Source: Pelagophyceae sp. CCMP2097 | Lineage: Eukaryota; Sar; Pelagophyceae | Reading direction: 5' to 3' | Length of the DNA: 15,447 nucleotides | Assembly: GCA_026770575.1 (NCBI GenBank) | Contig: MU657592.1 | Location: 27,535 to 42,981 of the forward strand | Shown here: in pieces, positions 14,319 to 15,447 of the stretch | Numbering within the stretch: position 1 is the first letter of the stretch | Layout: every line of letters begins with the position of its first letter | Program-made: the position numbers and the translations under genes | Notes under the pieces: model-generated | Database searches by the model: none | What the model was told of the DNA's origin: nothing | What the model saw: the letters and a program-made list of their open reading frames with translations, nothing else

Positions 14319-15447
14319 CGGCAACGTCTTCACGACGCGCACATAAGTTCCAACAATTCTTCTTCGGATCCCCCACGTGCGGCATGGCTTCCGGGGAGTG
14401 CTTCTTCATGAATTCCCAATCGTCTTGGCCGAGGGTGCCCTGCATAGTATTGTGAAGCACCTTATCAAACTCCTTGGCCTCGTCGCTCCTTCCAGTGCGG
14501 CGCTTTTGATCCCGCAGAATGATCACTTGGGACGTCTGTGTCACAAGGTTCCATAAACTGGATCCAAACTTCGCCTCCCTCGACAACTTTTTAAATTGTG
14601 CTTGACTCATATATTCTCCGCTGTACAAACGCTGATCTTTAACAGGTGGCAGTTGGGCATGGTGGCCGAAGAAGACGATGGACTTTCCACCCAAAGGATC
14701 ATTAGTTCGCCAGATTTTTCGCAGCTGCGACTCGATCTCACCGAAGCCTTTGGCGCCCATGGTGCCATATTCGTCGATGAAATAGTATTCAACGCCGTCG
14801 TGCTCGTTTTGCAGTCTCAGAAGAGCATCGTCCTCAGTAACTTCGTCGTCGTTGCGCGTTTCGGCTCCTCCCAGCTCGTCGCCATCATCGGCGTCGGCGC
14901 TGATTTTTAAACCGAAAGTCGAATGGTTCGTAGCACCGCCGCACCCTTTTGCCGCGACGCCACTTTGCGCACTAATCTTAACGACGCGCGCAGTGTCGTC
15001 ACCGTACCTCTCTTTTATGATTTGAACAAATCCCTTTAGCACAAAACTCTTTCCAGTGCCAGCGAGGCCGTACACTTGCAAATATAGGGGGTCGGGCAAA
15101 GCGCCGGTACCTTCCTTGAATTTCCGCATTCCCTCGTAGTGCTTTACCAGCAGATCAATCGCAAGTCGTTGCATCGAAGACACCGTCTCTAAATCGATGG
15201 GCCTTGGAATGGGCTTGACAGCGACGAACTCAGCGTTTTTCAATGCAGCAGCCTCGTTCGTGATCCAGTTTCCGTGGGTCAAAATGGACAACTGCTCTTC
15301 TTCGTCAAACTGGGAGAGGTTTGCATGGTAGTCATAGTCGGGATGCGATTGAAGGCCACTGCGCATGGATACATCGACACCCGAGCTTTTCGAATTAAAG
15401 TGCATCCAGCCGGCAGCATCGGCGTCGTCGAGTTCGTCGGCTACTTC
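14284..15447 (-). CDS. PIF1-like DNA helicase, N-terminal half (5' partial)
   Basis: The frame is open to the right window edge, so the first ATG at 15405 need not be the start; the 14 codons before it are acidic and fit the same protein. From 15405: residues about 75-125 hold the Q-motif region and Walker A GLAGTGKS (113-120), ISAQSGVAAKG (144-154) is motif Ia, FIDEY (209-213) is Walker B, and GHHAQLPPV (247-255) is motif III. Motif III normally starts Gly-Asp, so His248 is an unusual substitution. The frame closes at TGA 14284, but the homologous reading passes to the other frame at the A8 run 14311-14318. The upstream region, possibly with a Rep domain if this is a Helitron, lies outside the window. 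Confidence 0.9.
   Translation of the reverse strand, partial: EVADELDDADAAGWMHFNSKSSGVDVSMRSGLQSHPDYDYHANLSQFDEEEQLSILTHGNWITNEAAALKNAEFVAVKPIPRPIDLETVSSMQRLAIDLLVKHYEGMRKFKEGTGALPDPLYLQVYGLAGTGKSFVLKGFVQIIKERYGDDTARVVKISAQSGVAAKGCGGATNHSTFGLKISADADDGDELGGAETRNDDEVTEDDALLRLQNEHDGVEYYFIDEYGTMGAKGFGEIESQLRKIWRTNDPLGGKSIVFFGHHAQLPPVKDQRLYSGEYMSQAQFKKLSREAKFGSSLWNLVTQTSQVIILRDQKRRTGRSDEAKEFDKVLHNTMQGTLGQDDWEFMKKHSPEAMPHVGDPKKNCWNLCARREDVAEKKYQVHKVIQ

Overview
The window looks like a repeat-rich stretch of nuclear DNA from a unicellular eukaryote, with no bacterial-style operon. The evidence is a Ty1/copia-type retrotransposon, a PIF1-family helicase of the kind often amplified in protists and algae, a non-autonomous DNA transposon, several foldback elements and many decayed dispersed repeats. 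The recognisable coding regions are GC-rich at third codon positions. An algal or other protist genome is a reasonable guess, but no taxonomic marker is present and I cannot name the organism.

Layout. 1-2400: non-coding or decayed DNA. It holds copies of a dispersed repeat with a conserved core (330-374, 1303-1347), a second repeat module present in opposite orientations (265-330 and 1605-1670), a GC-rich coding-like fragment (about 950-1285, minus strand) and an 11-bp tandem repeat (1470-1502). 2400-2930: a short plus-strand fragment that may be the C-terminus of a transposase, then a small coding-like remnant. 3100-5300: three strong foldback structures (3120-3240, 4052-4154, 5237-5278) with no convincing gene between them. 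5280-5985: a second cluster of the dispersed repeat.

6265-10402 (minus strand): the pol region of a copia retrotransposon. In coding order it has the end of the protease domain, the GAG-pre-integrase zinc finger, the integrase core, a proline/alanine-rich linker, reverse transcriptase and RNase H. It is broken by one frameshift in a C5 run and by three in-frame stops, all TGA. Gag and the protease active site are missing and no LTR was found, so this is an old, dead copy. A coiled-coil-like reading frame (10357-10611) abuts its upstream edge, followed by a 0.6-kb MITE-like element with 23-bp perfect terminal inverted repeats (10616-11211).

11226-11610: a cluster of about fifteen GTTCAGAAC-type half-palindromes flanking a tRNA-like sequence with a perfect Pol III B box.

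11728-15447 (minus strand): the most interesting unit. A PIF1-like helicase, open at the right window edge, is followed by reading frames that appear to be its C-terminal continuation and contain Cys-Gly and His-Trp motifs suggestive of a cysteine peptidase. The frames are interrupted only at poly-A runs (A8, A9, A6) and by one TAA. About 140 bp beyond the last stop lie two tandem 8-bp hairpins and then, 13 nt later, a CTAG. That arrangement resembles the 3' terminus of a Helitron. A helicase-peptidase mobile element is a plausible reading, but the replication-initiator (Rep) part would lie outside the window.
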